DNA from: Trichoderma breve
Taxonomy: Eukaryota; Ascomycota; Sordariomycetes; Hypocreales; Hypocreaceae
Length of the DNA stretch: 64,000 nucleotides
Direction: 5' to 3'
Assembly: GCF_028502605.1 (NCBI RefSeq)
Contig: NC_079232.1
Span: 2,418,001 to 2,482,000 of the forward strand
Under the pieces are notes generated by a model that saw only the letters and a program-made list of their open reading frames with translations, was not told the origin of the DNA and did no database searches. How positions within the stretch are numbered: position 1 is the first letter of the stretch; every line of letters begins with the position of its first letter. Shown here in pieces: positions 60,840 through 64,000 of this stretch. A program made the position numbers and the translations under genes.

Positions 60840-62105
60840 TTCACCTTCATCTACTTTTTTCTTCTCCCACGCCCCCTCCAACGCCTCTTTTACAAGAGAA
60901 AAAAAAGTCTCCAGCCGCTGCGTCTTTGCAGCCAACCATGATTCGTCGCCATCCGCTTGCAGCCCTCCATCCGCGCATCCACAAATAAAATCCAGCATCG
61001 CATCGCACCCTCAACCCTTGGCCCAGCCTTTTTCTTGTTCCCTCTCCCCCGCCCCGTCAAGCCCGCTCTTGTTTCTGCAAGTCTCTGCGACCTCTAGCGT
61101 GCGAAAAGCGTGCTAACGTACGACATACCTACCTGCCACTGTCCCGTCAATTACAAAGCTCCTCTTCCATCTCCACCACCACCACCACCATAACCACCCT
61201 AAACCACCCTCCCTCTTCTTGCACACAACCTCCCGCCAGACATCGCGCCCACATCCGGCACAAGGTCCCCCAGCTCCTCGCGACTGTCTGCGCTTTTGTT
61301 TGTTTTGCGTCGTGCCTCGCTGCGCTACGCTACTACTAGTAGTACTTCTGCCACTGCACTGCTGCGCTCAACTCTTCAGCCCTCTCGCGAGTCTCCACCG
61401 AGTCGACTCGAGTCGCGCTGCTTCTAACCATCGCCGATTGCCTCTCTGCAGAACAGACTCGCAGAGACGCGCACGCACGCCGCAGACAAAAGTCGGTCGC
61501 CGCTCGTGTTTCCTGACTGCCGCCTGGTGCGATCGTCATCGTTACTGTCGCACACGCGTCGCGCTCCTCGTCCATCAGCTTGTTGGACTGCACTCGACTG
61601 AATACAAGGTAACAAGACGAACAAGAAAAGTTCCTATCCCTTCCCTTGCCTCTACCCCCCCAATCCAGCCCACTGGCCCCCCTCCCCGCGATATCAACCA
61701 TCGCAGAAAATAAAGGTGTATTGTGCCTGTTTTGTCTGCGCAGCCATGGCCGGCTCTTCATCGCATGCCTCGTTGCTCTGCCTCGAGCTATTATTACCTT
61801 GAGAGCTGGAGCTTTGAAGCAGCCGCCTTGGGCTGGCGCCGCACTCGGGCTACACTACACCACGTTGCTCTGTTCTCGTCTGCTGCCTGTCCGTCTATCC
61901 ATCCGGCTGGTTTCCTTCGGTTCGCCTCCGGCCACTGCCCGCCACACCCATCCACGCCCCCATGGAAGCCAACCTGCAGGACAAGCCCATTCTTCTGCAC
62001 CTCCGTCCATCCTTGGAACTTCGCCAGCCCAACTATTTCACGACACGTCGCCGCCATCGCCGCGCTGCCGCCACCGCCGTTGCTGCTTGTTTGGATCTTC
62101 TTGTC
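60840..62105 (+). promoter_or_regulatory. Long pyrimidine-rich leader of the SWP82-like gene
   Basis: From about 60840 the plus strand becomes C/T- and CCACC-rich, with very few purine runs, up to the start at 62106. If the transcript starts near the beginning, the leader is about 1.2 kb. It contains upstream ATGs, including one at 61219 opening a 164-codon frame with no recognisable product. A leader intron is possible. Confidence 0.5.
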
Positions 62106-64000
62106 ATGTACTCCGCACAACCAACAGGCGCCGACGGTGCGACAATCAATCCCGCTGCCCTCAACTCTGGTGAGTTGTTCATTCCTCATGTCATATATTC
62201 TCTTGTCAATGTCATTGCCCCTCCATCTTCAACTCTTATGTTGGCCCCCCTCCCCCGCCAGATCTTGACTGCGCGCCGCCTCTAAGAAAAAAAAAATCAC
62301 CATGCGATCTGCCGTTTTGCGCTGCGCATTGCAATCTCCTTCCCCTACTGCATTCACAATGCCTCGCGCGCCTCTTACAGCCTCTTTTTTACGCACCTTC
62401 GTAATGCTGACCCGCCGACCGTCCTAGACATCTTCAGCGCGCCGCCTCGGGGTATTAAGCGGAATCGATCTCCGGACCTTATCGACTCTCACCGGCCTGG
62501 CGATGACGGTATGTCGGCGAAAGATCTTGTGTAGCCCGGAGTCCTGCGCCGCGTTTCACAGGGCCTCCGGATATCCTTGACATGTTACATCCTGCCCAGT
62601 GCGACGCTGCGCAAGCATATGGCCTTTGGAGCGACGAGACGAGAACCAAGCGACGAGACTAGATAACTTCATGCATGTTTGAGAACGGCGCGCTGACTAT
62701 AAATCTTTCGTTTTCTAGGTGATCGCTATCTTCAGCCCAAACGAATAAGACCAATGAAGGCCCGAACGACAGGAAGCATTTCCGAGGCCCCCGGGCAAGC
62801 CCCGGGCGGACCCGTGCCTCAAGCCATCCCGCCGCCTCAAGCGCCTCAATCGCAAAACCCTGCGATTCCGACTCAGACGACGCCATCCTACTCGACTCCT
62901 CAGGCGCAGCTGCCTCCTAAGCCCGCGCCGGCCAAGACGACCCTCAAAGCGCTGCCCACGGTGCGAGATCATACCACTGACCAGCTCAACCCTTCGGGCG
63001 ACGAGTACATCCCGCGTGAGACGGACGAGTTTGGTGAGAAGAAGGTGATGCCTAATGGCCAGCTCCTTGGCAACCGCCAATACAGGTGTCGCACATTCCT
63101 GGTTCCAAACCGTGGAGACAAGCTCTTTATGCTGGCCACCGAATGCGCCCGAGTGCTGGGATACCGAGACTCGTACCTCTTGTTTAATAAGAATAGGTCG
63201 CTCTACAAGATTATCGCTAGCCAAGCCGAAAAGGATGACCTTGTCCAGCAGGAGATCTTGCCCTTCTCGTACCGATCGAGGCAGATCGCCATTGTTACCG
63301 CCCGGTCCATGTTCCGACAATTTGGAAGCCGCGTCATTGAAAACGGCCGCCGAGTCCGAGACGATTACTGGGAAACAAAGGCCCGGAAGCAAGGCTTCAC
63401 CGAAGCCGATCCCGCTGGAGAGAAGCGACCTGGAGCCGCCAAGGCCAGAGAGGCCGCCGAAGCAGCGCAGAACAATGTTCTGCTGGGCAACCCGCATACG
63501 GAAATCGTGTATAACAACACGCCTGGACCGTACCCCGGTGCGCCTCAGCCTCACCTCGTTCAAGGTATGATGGGAGCACCTGGAAGCGCCACAAGAATGC
63601 CGGCATTAACGGTTGGACCAGACCTCAGTGACAGCAGATCCAGGGACTACGGCGGTATCGTCAAGGGCGGCCCCCGACAGGAGATCACCGGACCGCCGTA
63701 CCAAGATCAGACCAGGCCCTCCCCTCTGGTGGAAATCCATTCGCAGGCCCATCACGCCGCCGACTTCAACCGATCGGTGAACCAGCAACGTGATATGCGC
63801 GACAACTACCTTCAGGGTATTTGGCGCCGGCCACACGAGCAACCTACTCAGTCCGCCCTCGGCCAACAGCCCGTTGCTGCATCGGCCGACCCGACTATTC
63901 CCACTAGCCGGCCAACGAATTCGCCTCACACCAGCGCAGCTGGCATAGCCCAACCCGGCATTGTTTCGTCTCAAAGCCCACAGATGATGATGACTGCGGC
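62106..64000 (+). CDS. Second RSC7/SWP82-family chromatin remodelling subunit (3' truncated by window)
   Basis: Three exons visible: 62106-62169, 62428-62508 and 62719 to the window end, still open (571 complete codons). The conserved domain spans about residues 170-265 (YRCRTFLVPNRGDKLFML, GYRDSYLLFNKNRSLYKI, TARSMFRQFGSRVIENGRR). By hand count about 55 of 95 residues are identical to the RSC7 gene at 15475. Before it lie MYSAQPTGADGATINPAAL, a basic nuclear-signal-like run (GIKRNRSPD, PKRIRPMKAR) and a Pro/Gln-rich linker. The AT-hook and acidic tract of the first gene are absent. After the domain the protein is Pro/Gln/Ser-rich. It is probably the SWI/SNF-type paralogue (Swp82-like); the assignment of paralogue to complex is inference. 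Introns of 258 and 210 nt are GT-AG. Confidence 0.88.

Larger units (their letters stand above)
51497..60840. other. Gene desert of 9.3 kb between divergent DIS3 and the SWP82-like gene
   Basis: Balanced base composition and many short frames, none with a recognisable domain or extendable by splicing. The longest (58192-58818, minus, 208 codons) has no conserved feature I can see. Visible structure includes an E-box pair near DIS3, a TTGCA tract at 54317-54335, GCATGGC and TTGCACT repeats at 57492-57526 and 57719-57760, a T run near 58144-58158, and TTTGCTTTGCT repeats near 59590-59612. GTAC-type words are dense at 58285-58310 and 60385-60775. It includes the DIS3 promoter and distal upstream DNA of the next gene. 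Confidence 0.5.

Noticed and set aside
62715..63563. 282-codon frame antisense to the SWP82-like gene
   Set aside because: Arg/Leu/Gly-rich shadow. The sense frame carries the CRC domain.

Overview
The window is nuclear DNA of a filamentous ascomycete. Its genes carry short spliceosomal introns (mostly 43-110 nt, GT-AG, with CTAAC/CTAAT-like branch sites). The proteins are typically fungal: an NDR kinase of the COT-1 type, TIM54, fungal RSC7/SWP82 subunits and a CLG1-type PHO85 cyclin. Gene structure, base composition and protein style point to Sordariomycetes, probably Hypocreales (Trichoderma-like). The genus is inference only. No bacterial operons, rRNA genes, CRISPR arrays or convincing tRNA genes were seen.

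Layout, left to right: an unassigned 2.7 kb flank; RPT4 (26S proteasome ATPase, -); a PYM/WIBG homologue (exon-junction recycling, -); QCR9 (cytochrome bc1 subunit, +, five tiny exons); UBR1 (N-recognin E3 ligase, +); RSC7/NPL6 (chromatin remodelling, +); an AT-rich accessory segment with an orphan 143-aa gene (-) between two copies of a small TIR element; FAD1 (FMN adenylyltransferase, -); an 8.6 kb gene desert; a CLG1/MUG80-type cyclin (+) with a leader of about 1.2 kb; a NIP30/FAM192A-domain protein (+); TIM54 (-); COT1 kinase (+); SF3A2/PRP11 (-); a class III aminotransferase (-); NUG1/GRN1 nucleolar GTPase (+); DIS3/RRP44 exosome nuclease (-); a 9.3 kb gene desert; and the 5' part of a second RSC7/SWP82-family gene (+), cut by the window end.

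Most genes are core housekeeping functions: proteolysis (RPT4, UBR1), RNA metabolism (PYM, SF3A2, DIS3, NUG1), mitochondria and flavin (QCR9, TIM54, FAD1), and chromatin or growth control (two RSC7-family genes, cyclin, COT1). They are not a cluster. The accessory-looking genes are the orphan and the class III aminotransferase. These two have the clear TATA boxes I found near a start codon.

Points most worth checking: a TA-flanked MITE-like element with a decayed sibling on the other side of the orphan gene; a QCR9 gene with an ATG-only first exon and a GC-AG intron; a four-codon uORF overlapping the UBR1 start; two RSC7/SWP82 paralogues about 45 kb apart; and two large, non-AT-rich deserts, each running into the long pyrimidine-rich leader of a regulatory gene and each studded with GTAC-type words.
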